DNA of 64,000 bases from NCBI GenBank assembly GCA_903970395.1, contig CAJCIM010000009.1, positions 1-64,000 on the forward strand, given 5' to 3'. Positions within the stretch are counted from its first letter, which is position 1. Each line of letters starts with the position of its first letter. Positions 25,966-34,477 of the stretch are shown in pieces. The DNA comes from Acidobacteriaceae bacterium (GTDB lineage: Bacteria > Acidobacteriota > Terriglobia > Terriglobales > Acidobacteriaceae). The notes beneath the pieces were generated by a model, which saw only the letters and a list, made by a program, of their open reading frames with translations, ran no database searches and was not told the DNA's origin. A program made the translations under genes and the position numbers.

Positions 25966-28900
25966 GAGAAGAGGTCCTGTGTGGTGTTCATCTGCGCGGG
26001 GCGCGGCGGTAGCGTATCCGCGCGGATCACATCAAGTATGGAGCGAGCACGCGATGGTTTGCGTGGAACCCTAATGACGCCTTCTTCCTGAAGGGGAACT
26101 CCATTGACAAACAGTATCTGCTTGCCGGGCGTTGCGGCGACGCGGTCGCCGGGCACGAGGATGCCAACGAGGTTGAGAGGGTCGGCAGCCGTTACAGCGA
26201 TAGGAGCGTCGTTGGCCGCGTCGGCGTAGCGTCTGCGGGCTTCGCGGAGGGAGTCTGCGGCTTCGGGCAGGGCATACTGCTCGCCGAAGGGGCCGCCGAC
26301 GAAGCGGCCGCCGCGGATTTCGCCGCGGGCTTCGAGACGCCGCAGGATAGGAACGAGGTCGCGCCACTTGGGGGCGTTCGATTCGCGGGCGAGGAGGTCA
26401 CGGAAGAGGATTCCGTAGCGACGGAGGAGGATGCGGGCGTGGGTGTCGAGGGCGAGGTCGCGTTGCTTGGCGTCGGCGATGGAGGTCTGCTGAGAACTGG
26501 TGAAATCCTGCAAACCCACCTTAGGTGACGATGAAGCCGTCACCGAAGATGGGGCACCCGGAGTATTGGGTTGTACGAGTAGTGACCATCGGCCTGCGGT
26601 GGTGCGGGCGGCAGCGCGTTTGCGGAGGCTGGTGGCAGTTCCCTGCTCTGTTATGGCAGACTTGCGGCGTGGGTCCATCATGGCGCGGAGCTGGTCGAAG
26701 CCGTCGGCAGCGGCGAGGCCCGCGGTCGCGAGCTCCCAGAGGGCGGTGGATGTTTGCAGGCGCGTGAGACCGGTGATGCGTTGGATGTCGGCAAGGAAGA
26801 CGGCACCTTGCTGCGCTAGTAGCCTGCGAACCTGCTGTGCTTCTGGTGAAAGAGCTTGCGAGAGGACGGACTCGTCGATGGCGCAGGCGGCGAGTGCGGC
26901 ATGCAGCCAGTCGGACGAGTCGCGGAGGTAGAAGGTGATGGGCGCGGCGTTGGTGGGGATAACGCGGCGTGGTCCCTTCTTCACCTCCGGGGCTAAAGCC
27001 CCTTTTTCATGAACAGGCTGTGAGACCCGAGCCTGAAGGCTCGGGGTACCGGATGTTGCGCTGAACCATGCAGGGTGAGGGGAGATGCGGCCCCAGCCGA
27101 TGACGCCGGCGAGCGAGAGGTTGTCGAGCCATTGTGGATCGTAGTTGGCGATGCGTGCAGGAAGCAGGCTGCGCTCCCATTCGACGGCTGGGGCTTCGAA
27201 TCCGTCGAGCTGTTCGAGGACAGCGAGGACACCTTCTTCGCCGGTAAGCTGCGTGTTCGGGGCGAGGTGCTGCCAGTCGAGGAGCCAGCGCATGAAGATC
27301 GCTGGTGTCGCAGGCTCGACCTGCTTGCGAAGTGAGGTGAGGGTCAGGCGGTGGACGCGCTGGAGGATACGGCGCTCGCACCACTCGATCTCGAAGGGCG
27401 CGTCGTCTGCGGGTTTGGGTTGTTCGAAGACGCCGCGCATGGCGAGGCCCTGCATCTCCATGGCGACGAAGGCTTGATGGAGAGAGCGCGGATGGAGTTG
27501 CGTGATGGCTGCCAGCTCGGTGGCAGTGGTGGGGCCAAGGAGTTGCAGCCAGCCTTGTGTGAGTGATGTTGTGGCGGCGTCACGCGTAACGATAGGTTCT
27601 GTGCCGGGTTGAGAAGCAGATCCTTCGCTATGCTCAGGATGACCATCATTGAAGGCCGTTCGCCATAACAATCTGGCTTCAGGGAGGCGTTCGGTGGCGA
27701 TCCATGCGGGCGTGCCGTCGAGGGGGATAAGGTGCGCGCGGTTCTGCGTGGCGAGCTGCTCGAAGAAGAGCGGCCAGTGGCGGGTGTCGCTCTTCTTGCT
27801 GGACTGCGCGGCGAGCCAGTCGACGGGCAGAGCGATGAGTTGCAAAAGAAGATCGTGAAGTTCGTGCTCGTCGCGGATGTCGGGCCAGAGCTGTTCGCGG
27901 ACGGTGGCGATGGCTGCAGGGTCGATGCGACCTGCGGCGTCTGCGACCGCGTCGGGCAAGGCGCTGCGTAACGAGGTAGCGCGGGTGCGGCGCTCTTCTG
28001 CCCCTGCTTCATCGAGGAAGGCGTAGGGCATTGCGTTGACGAGTTCGTGCGCGAAGACGCTTGGCACGGGCGTGTCGATGGCTACGCAGTTGATTGCGCC
28101 GGATGCGATGCCGCGAAGAACTTCGAGCAGGCCTTCGATGTCCATCGCTTCGGTAAGCGTGTCCTTCATGACCTCGTTGACGAGCGGGTGATCGGGGATC
28201 TCGATGTCGCCGGTCATGGTCTCGGGGCAGGCAGAGGCGTGCGGGAATACGCTGGCGAGGAGGTCGTCGGAGCGTGTGCGCTGGATCTGCGGAGCGACGC
28301 GTTTGCCCTTCTGCATGCGGAGCAGTTGCAGGCTGCGGCCTGCGGCCCAGCGCCAGCGGTTCTTGAAGAGTGGGGACGGGATGGATGCTTGTTCGAGAAG
28401 TTCGCGTGCGGTTTGTTCGGTGAGGAAGTGGAAGACGTCGGCGAGCGGGAAGCTGTGCTGCTCGGCGAGGGAGATGTTGATGCCATTATCGGTGGCCGCA
28501 GCTTGCAGCTCGAAGTTGAAGCCTCGGCAGAATCGTTTGCGGAGAGCGAGGCCCCAGGCTTTGTTGAGGCGACCACCGAAGGGTGTGTGCAGGATGAGCT
28601 GCTGGCCTCCGCCTTCGTCGAAGAAGCGTTCGGCGACTATGGTCTGCTTGGTAGGGACGACGCCAAGAGCGGCGCGGCCGGCGACGATGTAGGTGATGAG
28701 TTGCAGTGCCGCGGAGTCGCAGAGATAGCAGGTCTCTTTGAGCCAGGTGATGCAGCCGGCGACCTCAGGGTGCGCGGGGCGTACGGCTGTTGGTGCGACG
28801 GAGCGTGTGCGCCGGTCGATTTCGGAGCGGAGAGCTGATACTCCATCTGAGACGACGCTGGTGCGCTGTGGGGCTTCTCCCTCCCAAAAGGGGATGCTGG

Positions 28901-30710
28901 GCGGAGCGCCGTGGGCGTCTTCGACAAGGACCTTGCCAGCGGCTTCGACGCGCTGGATGCGCCAGCTGGTGTTGCCGAGGAGGATGACGTCTCCGGGAGA
29001 GCTATCGACGGCGAAGTGCTCGTCGAGGGTGGCGATCTGCACGTTCTCCGGCTGGAGCATGACGGCGAAGATGCTGGTGTCGGGAATGGCTCCGCCGTTG
29101 CCGATAGCGATGCTGCGTGCGCCGCGGCGGGCGTGGAGTTGGCCTTGCACGCGGTCGCGCAAGATGTACGCGCCGTAGCGGCCGCGGGAGCTTTCGATGC
29201 CGTTGTGCAGAAGGCCGAGGAGCTGCTCATAGAGTTGCGGTGTGAGGTTGCGGAATGGGTACGCGCGGCGCAGAGCGTTGTAGAGCGCGGTTTCGTCCCA
29301 GCTTTCAGCACCGACGGCAGCGACGATCTGCTGCATGAGCACGTCGACGGGAAGCTCGGGGACTTCGAGGACGTCGAGTTCGCCGGCGGTCATCTTGCGG
29401 AGGAGCGCAGACTGCTCGAGGAGATCATCGCGCGTGGTGGCGAAGAAACGGCCTTTGGGCGTGGCTCCGCGCCAGTGGCCGGCGCGGCCTACGCGCTGCA
29501 TCGCTACTGCGACGGAGCGTGTTGTGGCGATTTGGCAGACGAGGTCGACCGAACCGATGTCGATGCCTAGTTCAAGTGAAGCCGTGGCGATGAGGATCTT
29601 GATCTCGCCGCGCTTGAGGCGCTGTTCGGCATCGAGGCGCAGAGCGCGGGCGAGTGAGCCGTGGTGTGCGGAGACGGCGTCTTCGCCAAGACGTTGGCTG
29701 AGCTCGAAGCTGATCTTCTCGACGAGCTTGCGCGTGTTGACGAAGACAAGTGTAGAGCGATGATGCTCGGTGAGCGCGGCGAGCTTGTCGAAGATCTCCT
29801 GCCACATGGCGGTGGAGCAGATGGAGCCGAGTTCGTCGGAGGGGACTTCGATGGCGAGGTCGAGCGTGCGGCGTTGGCCAACCTGGATGATGGTGGCGGC
29901 TTTGCGTGTGACCTCAGCTTCCTGCGAACCCACCTTAGCCGACGATGAAGCCGTCGGCGAAGATGGGGCACCCAGATGTACGCCGGTGAGGAAGTTGGCG
30001 ACGAGTTCGATGGGGTTTTGCGTGGCTGAGAGGCCGATGCGTTGCGGCGGTGTTGCGAGACCGGTGAGCATTGCGCCGGGCGAGAGGCGATTCTCGCCGC
30101 AGACGAGGGCGTCAAGGCGTTCGAGCGAGAGAGCGAGGTGCGCGCCGCGCTTGTCGTCGGCGATGGCGTGGATCTCGTCGACGATGAGCGTGCGGACGCG
30201 AGTGAGGTTTTGTCGGCTCTTGCCAGCGGTGAGCAGGATGTAGAGCGACTCCGGAGTGGTGACGAGGATGTGCGGCGGATGCTTGAGCATCGCCGTGCGG
30301 TCTTTCGTCGGCGTGTCGCCGGTGCGGACGCCAGTGCGAATGGGCGTGCAGAGATAGCCACGTGCTATAGCCAACTGCTGAATCTCCGCCAAGGGAAGAT
30401 CGAGGTTCTTCTGGACGTCGTTGGAGAGCGCCTTAAGCGGCGAGACATAGACGACTTCCGTCTGCGGAGCGAGGCGGCCTTCGATGGACTTGCGCAGCAG
30501 CGCGTCGATGCAGACCAGGAAGGCTGTGAGCGTTTTGCCTGAACCTGTTGGTGCGGAGATGAGTGTTGGGTCTCCGCGCAGGATGGCGGGCCAGCCTGCG
30601 ATCTGCGGTTCGGTCGGAGAGCCGAACTTCGTCAGGAACCACTCCTGCACGACGGGGTGCGCCCAAGCGAGCGCGGGATGCGTGAGGGTCTCTGTGGCGG
30701 AAGCGGCCAT
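25962..30710 (-). CDS. lhr: giant Lhr-type ATP-dependent helicase
   Basis: About 1,582 residues. ATG 30710 opens directly before the helicase core. APTGSGKT (53-60) is Walker A; LIVDEIHAIADDKRG with DEIH at 178-181 is Walker B; GLSATQNP is motif III; VAMQRVGRAGHWRG is motif VI. A long C-terminal region (Lhr-CTD-like) follows. Lhr is a 3'-5' helicase active on DNA and RNA. Residues 247-263 and about 1386-1402 are the same inserted hairpin repeat. Other repeat-derived peptides lie near 1021-1036 (GHPEHSEGSASQPG) and 1217-1242. So the gene carries at least four repeat insertions and stays open. The DUF5522 start overlaps its stop. Confidence 0.9.
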   Translation of the reverse strand: MAASATETLTHPALAWAHPVVQEWFLTKFGSPTEPQIAGWPAILRGDPTLISAPTGSGKTLTAFLVCIDALLRKSIEGRLAPQTEVVYVSPLKALSNDVQKNLDLPLAEIQQLAIARGYLCTPIRTGVRTGDTPTKDRTAMLKHPPHILVTTPESLYILLTAGKSRQNLTRVRTLIVDEIHAIADDKRGAHLALSLERLDALVCGENRLSPGAMLTGLATPPQRIGLSATQNPIELVANFLTGVHLGAPSSPTASSSAKVGSQEAEVTRKAATIIQVGQRRTLDLAIEVPSDELGSICSTAMWQEIFDKLAALTEHHRSTLVFVNTRKLVEKISFELSQRLGEDAVSAHHGSLARALRLDAEQRLKRGEIKILIATASLELGIDIGSVDLVCQIATTRSVAVAMQRVGRAGHWRGATPKGRFFATTRDDLLEQSALLRKMTAGELDVLEVPELPVDVLMQQIVAAVGAESWDETALYNALRRAYPFRNLTPQLYEQLLGLLHNGIESSRGRYGAYILRDRVQGQLHARRGARSIAIGNGGAIPDTSIFAVMLQPENVQIATLDEHFAVDSSPGDVILLGNTSWRIQRVEAAGKVLVEDAHGAPPSIPFWEGEAPQRTSVVSDGVSALRSEIDRRTRSVAPTAVRPAHPEVAGCITWLKETCYLCDSAALQLITYIVAGRAALGVVPTKQTIVAERFFDEGGGQQLILHTPFGGRLNKAWGLALRKRFCRGFNFELQAAATDNGINISLAEQHSFPLADVFHFLTEQTARELLEQASIPSPLFKNRWRWAAGRSLQLLRMQKGKRVAPQIQRTRSDDLLASVFPHASACPETMTGDIEIPDHPLVNEVMKDTLTEAMDIEGLLEVLRGIASGAINCVAIDTPVPSVFAHELVNAMPYAFLDEAGAEERRTRATSLRSALPDAVADAAGRIDPAAIATVREQLWPDIRDEHELHDLLLQLIALPVDWLAAQSSKKSDTRHWPLFFEQLATQNRAHLIPLDGTPAWIATERLPEARLLWRTAFNDGHPEHSEGSASQPGTEPIVTRDAATTSLTQGWLQLLGPTTATELAAITQLHPRSLHQAFVAMEMQGLAMRGVFEQPKPADDAPFEIEWCERRILQRVHRLTLTSLRKQVEPATPAIFMRWLLDWQHLAPNTQLTGEEGVLAVLEQLDGFEAPAVEWERSLLPARIANYDPQWLDNLSLAGVIGWGRISPHPAWFSATSGTPSLQARVSQPVHEKGALAPEVKKGPRRVIPTNAAPITFYLRDSSDWLHAALAACAIDESVLSQALSPEAQQVRRLLAQQGAVFLADIQRITGLTRLQTSTALWELATAGLAAADGFDQLRAMMDPRRKSAITEQGTATSLRKRAAARTTAGRWSLLVQPNTPGAPSSVTASSSPKVGLQDFTSSQQTSIADAKQRDLALDTHARILLRRYGILFRDLLARESNAPKWRDLVPILRRLEARGEIRGGRFVGGPFGEQYALPEAADSLREARRRYADAANDAPIAVTAADPLNLVGILVPGDRVAATPGKQILFVNGVPLQEEGVIRVPRKPSRARSILDVIRADTLPPRPAQMNTTQDLFS
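26508..26560. repeat. in-frame hairpin repeat, second lhr copy
   Basis: Same architecture as the trmFO copy, but the inner stem reads GGTGAC/GTCACC. Both sides differ from GCCGAC/GTCGGC yet still pair. It encodes GAPSSVTASSSPKVGLQ in lhr. Confidence 0.88.
26989..27050. repeat. two different palindromes inside lhr
   Basis: GGGGCTAAAGCCCC (26989-27002) is followed by CCCGAGCC-TGAA-GGCTCGGG (27026-27045) and GTACC. Both are perfect inverted repeats lying in frame within the lhr C-terminal region. The second resembles the palindrome in moeA at 11575-11610. Confidence 0.75.
27605..27650. repeat. 'gatccttcg...ctcaggatgac' repeat inside lhr
   Basis: This short dispersed sequence (agatccttcgctatgctcaggatgac) is common in acidobacterial and other soil genomes. 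It is translated in lhr as GHPEHSEGSASQPGTEP, an obvious non-native stretch. Confidence 0.65.
29921..29973. repeat. in-frame hairpin repeat, first lhr copy
   Basis: Identical over about 55 bases to the trmFO copy at 1681-1733. Encodes lhr residues 247-263 (GAPSSPTASSSAKVGSQ), after NFLTGVHL and before the EAEVTRKAATIIQVG segment. Confidence 0.9.
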
Positions 30711-30742
30711 GAGAGATTGTAGCGCTTCGCGGTTTGTTCGCC

Positions 30743-31225
30743 CTAGGAAATGTTCGGGGCCGCGGCTTGCCAACACGCGGCGAGGACCAGCAGAGTGGTA
30801 ACGGTTGTGGCGTGCAGGATGACGTGCAGAGTGTTGACGGTGATGCCATTGCGGGCCGGAAGGAAGGAGTGGGTGCCGGCGAACATCACCTTGTATCGGG
30901 CGACGCGCTCAGGCTGTATGCGCCCGAAGTATGGAATCCACCAGGCCTGGAGCTCGCCGATGAAGAGGAGCAGATAGCTGATCGATAGATACAGAAGCAG
31001 CCAGTGCGGATAAGGGCCGTGGAGATGAGGGATACTGGCCGCGAATCCGAAGAGGAAGAAGCTGCTGCTGGCGAGCGTTGCGATGAGCAATTTGCTGAGT
31101 GAGTTCTCGGCGCGGACGGCGGCGATGTTGCTGAGGGTGCCGAGCGGAATCCAGTCGTGCAATAAGAGGAAGACAACGTGGAATGCCTGGAGCGCGAACA
31201 ACAGATCGAACAGTATGGGTCGCAT
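30743..31225 (-). CDS. four-helix integral membrane protein of unknown function
   Basis: A 160-residue protein starting at ATG 31225 after a GAGG box. Hydrophobic segments at about 5-24 (FDLLFALQAFHVVFLLLHDW), 45-65 (LIATLASSSFFLFGF), 75-95 (LLLYLSISYLLLFIG) and 135-155 (ATTVTTLLVLAACW). A charged loop with GRIQPERVARYKVMFAGTHSFLP lies between helices 3 and 4. The frame runs open upstream but overlaps kdsC in another frame there. No family recognised. Confidence 0.7.
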   Translation of the reverse strand: MRPILFDLLFALQAFHVVFLLLHDWIPLGTLSNIAAVRAENSLSKLLIATLASSSFFLFGFAASIPHLHGPYPHWLLLYLSISYLLLFIGELQAWWIPYFGRIQPERVARYKVMFAGTHSFLPARNGITVNTLHVILHATTVTTLLVLAACWQAAAPNIS

Positions 31226-31331
31226 GGAGGCCTCACTCTGAAATAGCGATGTCCAGATTGAGTTTCGACGATAGACGCTTCCGATGACATTGCGTTCGGT
31301 CAGGAAAAGACTCTGACGTTTGTCATGCAGG

Positions 31332-31919
31332 CTACATGTTGCCCTGGCCGATGTCAGCGGATTTGGCCTCGGTGCTGGTGGGGTCGAGGTACTGCTCGAT
31401 GGTGGATTCGAGGACACCTTTGGCGGTGAGGATGAAGTCGATGGCGTCGCGGCCGGCGCCCTGACCGCCGGGGAGCGGCGTGGTGTAGTGTGCGATGGCC
31501 TTGACTTGCTGGCGCGCGTTCGCGGTGGCGATTGCCAGGCCGACTTTGCGGAGGACAGGCAAGTCGATGATGTCGTCGCCAACGTAGGCGATCTCGTCGA
31601 GAGTGCATTGCTCTTCTGCGAGGATGGCGGTGAGGGCTTCGAGCTTGTTGTTCTGGCCTTGATACACGTGGTCGATCTTGAGGTCCTTCGCGCGGACGGC
31701 GACCACGCGCGAGTTGCGCTTGGTGACCCAACCGACTTTGAGGCCAGCGAGACGCGCGATGCTGGTTCCCATGCCATCGTGTGCGGAGAAGCTCTTGACC
31801 TCGGTCGCTGTTCCGTCAGCGTTGGGGATGATGGTGATGTCGCCGTTAGTAAGGACGCCGTCGACGTCGAAGAGGAGGACCTTGATGCGGCGGGCGCGAT
31901 CTGCTGCAGAGAGTGACAT
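31332..31919 (-). CDS. kdsC: 3-deoxy-D-manno-octulosonate 8-phosphate phosphatase (KdsC type)
   Basis: HAD-superfamily phosphatase making Kdo from Kdo-8-phosphate, which feeds the waaA step encoded elsewhere in this window. VLLFDVDGVLTNG (residues 14-26, Asp18 nucleophile and Asp20) is the C0-type HAD motif I. GWVTKRNSRVV is motif II, and YVGDDIIDLPVL is motif IV. At 195 residues it is slightly longer than typical KdsC because of a C-terminal tail. The ATG at 31919 is used. Confidence 0.9.
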   Translation of the reverse strand: MSLSAADRARRIKVLLFDVDGVLTNGDITIIPNADGTATEVKSFSAHDGMGTSIARLAGLKVGWVTKRNSRVVAVRAKDLKIDHVYQGQNNKLEALTAILAEEQCTLDEIAYVGDDIIDLPVLRKVGLAIATANARQQVKAIAHYTTPLPGGQGAGRDAIDFILTAKGVLESTIEQYLDPTSTEAKSADIGQGNM

Positions 31920-31963
31920 GCAGCCATGATACGAGAGGCGAGACAGTAGTGAGTAGAGAAGGA

Positions 31964-31993
31964 AACAGGAAGCAGTTTTCACTGCTTCCTGTT
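31964..31993 (-). terminator. rho-independent terminator after the YXWGXW gene
   Basis: A perfect 13-bp stem AACAGGAAGCAGT/ACTGCTTCCTGTT with a 4-base loop, 22 bases beyond the stop of the minus-strand gene at 32016. A T-rich stretch (TTTCCTTCTC) follows on that strand. Confidence 0.78.
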
Positions 31994-32015
31994 CAGCGTT
32001 CTAGTAGAGCTGCGA

Positions 32016-32309
32016 TTAGCGCCAGTGGCCTTCGACCCAGACGTATCCGCCGCCACGGTGATCCCAGTGGCCGTCTACCCAGTGATGACCAGGATGCGGC
32101 TCAACGTATTCGCCGGGAACCCAGACGTAACGTCCGCCGTCCCAGCGGTGATAGCCGTGATGCCACTCCCAGCCGGGATGCGGAGGAGGACCGGGGCGCT
32201 CAACGATAGGTGCGGGCGGGCCGATGCGGACAACGACCTGCGCCATTCCAGCGGTTGCGCCGATGGAGAGGAGGATGCCACAGGTTGCAGCAAGTATCTG
32301 CTTCTTCAT
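32016..32309 (-). CDS. exported YXWGXW-repeat protein
   Basis: A 97-residue protein (ATG 32309) with a signal peptide ending GMA-Q. The mature part is a string of aromatic repeats: WEWHHGYHRWDGGRYVWVPG, HHWVDGHWDHRGG and YVWVEGHW. These W-x-x-G-x-W units belong to the YXWGXW repeat family of secreted proteins of unknown function. It is followed by a strong terminator. Confidence 0.84.
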   Translation of the reverse strand: MKKQILAATCGILLSIGATAGMAQVVVRIGPPAPIVERPGPPPHPGWEWHHGYHRWDGGRYVWVPGEYVEPHPGHHWVDGHWDHRGGGYVWVEGHWR

Positions 32310-32431
32310 AAGGGTTCTAGCTCCTTGCAAGATGTTCTTCGTACATCAAGTACAGATAAGCAGACGCTAAATCCAGTCAGAAAGTTGTGGTGGATCGACG
32401 TGAATTTATCGTACGACGATTACGTCTTTTG

Positions 32432-33460
32432 TTATTTGCCGATCACGATGATGCGGAAGGTTCCAGGCAACATCGGGGGACGTGAGCGTTGGCCAGGCTG
32501 AGCCGCCGGTGCGGGGCCGAAGTCTGCGGTGGCCGTGATAATGTGGCCGGTCTTGGTGTCCAGCGTGAGAGTGCGTGCACGCTGCGGCGTGGTCACTGTC
32601 TGCTCTACCGCAAAGCTGGTTGGGGAGTTCTCCTTGACGATGGTGAGCGTTCCATCACCTTGCGTGCTGAAGGCTTCCATCGTCGCGGGGTTGAAGACGA
32701 CTCCGTCTGAGCCGACGCCTTCAGGGAGGACGTCGAGGATCTTGCCGTCAGCCGCGTTCACGATGATCATGTTGTGCTTGTCGCGGCAGCTGGCGAAGAG
32801 AATGCCGTTCTTCGCATCCATACCGAGACCGGCGCAGCCGCCGCCTTTGGAGGAGATGTCGTACTTGCCAGTGACCTTGAGCGATGCAGTGTCGACGACG
32901 GCGATGGCGTCCTTATCCTCGAGGTCGATGTAGAGGTGGCCTTTGCCGTCGAGCTGGCTCTGCTCAGGCTCGCCGCCGAGGTCGATCTTGCCCAGGATGT
33001 TGCCGTCGTTGGTGTCGAGCACGATGACGTTCGGCGAGCTGTGCGAGAGGATGTAGACGCGGTGTGCGTCGGGGTCGAGGAGGAAGCCATCGGGGTTTCC
33101 GCCGGTGTCGATGGTCTTGATGACCTTGAGGCTTTCGGAGTCGAACATGGTTACAGCTTTGGAGGTGACGAAGCCGTGGTGGTTGCTGTCGTCGACGACT
33201 GCGCCGTGGCCGCTGACGCCGTCGATGGTGCCGACCTGCGCGAAGGTGTCGAGGTTGTAGACGAAGACTGAGCCTTGTGCGCCGGAGCGCGCGATGTAGA
33301 GGCGGCGCGCGGCGGAGTCGGCGGTGACGTAGTCCCAACCGCCGTCGCCGCCGACCTTGTAGGTGTTGAGGATCTTGTACTGCGCGTGCGCCAGCACCGG
33401 AACAACAGTGGACGCGAGAACGGCGAGGGCGAGAGCGGGACGGACGATCCTGAGGTTCAT
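32432..33460 (-). CDS. exported YncE-like beta-propeller protein
   Basis: A 342-residue secreted protein (signal peptide ending AHA-Q) built from repeated 40-residue blades, such as VFVYNLDTFAQVGTIDGVSG, VTMFDSESLKVIKTIDTGG, VIVLDTNDGNILGKIDLGG and IAVVDTASLKVTGKYDIS. This is the YncE/NHL-type seven-bladed propeller pattern. Probably a periplasmic binding scaffold; no enzyme motif is seen. Confidence 0.84.
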   Translation of the reverse strand: MNLRIVRPALALAVLASTVVPVLAHAQYKILNTYKVGGDGGWDYVTADSAARRLYIARSGAQGSVFVYNLDTFAQVGTIDGVSGHGAVVDDSNHHGFVTSKAVTMFDSESLKVIKTIDTGGNPDGFLLDPDAHRVYILSHSSPNVIVLDTNDGNILGKIDLGGEPEQSQLDGKGHLYIDLEDKDAIAVVDTASLKVTGKYDISSKGGGCAGLGMDAKNGILFASCRDKHNMIIVNAADGKILDVLPEGVGSDGVVFNPATMEAFSTQGDGTLTIVKENSPTSFAVEQTVTTPQRARTLTLDTKTGHIITATADFGPAPAAQPGQRSRPPMLPGTFRIIVIGK

Positions 33461-33494
33461 GCTGCGAGTATATGGACGGAACCTTATGGGGAGA

Positions 33495-34067
33495 TTAAGG
33501 CTGCGGTTCGGGCTCGGACTGCTCAGGCTCGGGTTCGGGCTGTTCTGCTGGTTGCTGTTGAAGGTGGCTGAGGAGTTGCGAGAGGGTGTTGTCGTCGGGT
33601 GAGATGGGGTCTTCGTCGAGAGCGAGTTGCTGGCCGTCCTCGATGACGATGTCGCGGACGACGTTCTGCGGGCTGTCGTGGGAGAGATGGCTGGCGTTGG
33701 AGCTGGCGACCTGGAGACCGTAGAGCATCGCCGTTGCGAGTTTGGGATCGATGCGGTTCTGCGCCATTGCGGTGACGATCATGGAGAGGGCGATTTGGAT
33801 AGACTCGCGGTCTTCGAGCGTCGGAAGGTCGAGGGCGAGAGGGTTGGCGGGGGTGCCGAAGTACTCGGCGAGGATGGGGTCGCGCTGGGTGCGGTCGCTG
33901 GCGGAGATGGGGTGGATGATGGTGGGCTCCTCGTCGTGAGTGTGGCCGAGATGGCGGTGGTGGCGGGCGACCTTGATGTGGTGGTAGCAGAGGGCTCGGC
34001 CAGAGAGAGCTGGCGAGCCGCAGCGGGCTCCGTTGGACCGGACGTGGCGGCAGAAGGTGGTGGGCAT
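33495..34067 (-). CDS. acidobacterial orphan protein with N-terminal Cys/His cluster
   Basis: A 190-residue protein preceded by AAGGAG. The N-terminus reads CRHVRSNGARCGSPALSGRALCYHH: three cysteines and a terminal His pair spaced like a small zinc knuckle (C6, C16, C27, H29/H30). The middle is helical and the C-terminus is a low-complexity tail of Pro/Glu/Gln. I recognise the head as one that recurs in acidobacterial genomes, but know no function. Its upstream region is the G-tract repeat at 34086-34136. Confidence 0.7.
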   Translation of the reverse strand: MPTTFCRHVRSNGARCGSPALSGRALCYHHIKVARHHRHLGHTHDEEPTIIHPISASDRTQRDPILAEYFGTPANPLALDLPTLEDRESIQIALSMIVTAMAQNRIDPKLATAMLYGLQVASSNASHLSHDSPQNVVRDIVIEDGQQLALDEDPISPDDNTLSQLLSHLQQQPAEQPEPEPEQSEPEPQP

Positions 34068-34085
34068 TGGGAAGCTCCTTTGGGG

Positions 34086-34136
34086 ATCAGGGGTTAGGGA
34101 TTAGGGGTTAGGGATTAGGGGTTAGGGATTAGGGGG
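34086..34136. repeat. telomere-like G-tract repeat
   Basis: Three tandem copies of a 14-base unit ggggttagggatta, followed by a further G-run. The plus strand contains seven runs of three or more G spaced by TTA or ATTA, able to form a G-quadruplex, and includes TTAGGG. It lies immediately upstream of the minus-strand orphan gene. Confidence 0.8.
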
Positions 34137-34186
34137 TGGTACCCTCCCCCCTCCCTGTTGCTGGAGAGGGGTTGAATGGAATCATG

Positions 34187-34215
34187 CACTTACGGGGGTA
34201 TCCCGCGGGTAAGTG
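34187..34215. repeat. hairpin CACTTAC/GTAAGTG
   Basis: A 7-bp inverted repeat with inner GGG/CCC pairing, between the two minus-strand orphan genes. It lies downstream of the small gene at 34261-34449 and could act as its terminator or be a dispersed repeat. Confidence 0.45.
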
Positions 34216-34260
34216 ATGGTTCTAAACGGGTTGCGGGTATGATTTTGCAAACAAAGGGAG

Positions 34261-34449
34261 TTAGTGGGCTTGGGGGTGGTTGTAGGGTGGGAGGAGGTGG
34301 CCGGGGATGGTCTGGCGGGATCCGGTGGGTGGTGTGGGCTGGGGTGGCGGTGATGGGGCGAGGGCGGGCAAGCGGGTGATGGCTCGCTTGCGGTTGCGGC
34401 GGGCGTTGAGCTCGTGCATCGGCAGGCGGCGGGTGATAGTGGTGGGCAT
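34261..34449 (-). CDS. small basic protein, acidobacterial orphan
   Basis: A 62-residue, Pro/Arg-rich product starting at ATG 34449, seven bases after a strong AAGGAGA box. Its 5' end (AAGGAG-x-CCATGCCCACCAC) matches that of the downstream gene at 34067 and both begin MPTT, suggesting related leaders. The remainder of the protein is low complexity. Coding status rests on the Shine-Dalgarno site and position, not on homology. Confidence 0.45.
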   Translation of the reverse strand: MPTTITRRLPMHELNARRNRKRAITRLPALAPSPPPQPTPPTGSRQTIPGHLLPPYNHPQAH

Positions 34450-34477
34450 GGCGGTCTCCTTGGCGGGTTAAATGCCG

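Noticed and set aside
26500-30542. Multiple plus-strand open frames inside lhr, some over 200 codons
   Set aside because: All overlap well-supported helicase sequence and have no ribosome sites or family likeness.
30743-31927. 394-codon minus-strand open frame
   Set aside because: Its first two thirds are a frame-shifted shadow of kdsC; only the part from ATG 31225 is a plausible membrane protein.
34086-34136. Possible CRISPR-like array
   Set aside because: The units are only 14 bases, directly tandem and without spacers, so it is a simple G-tract repeat.
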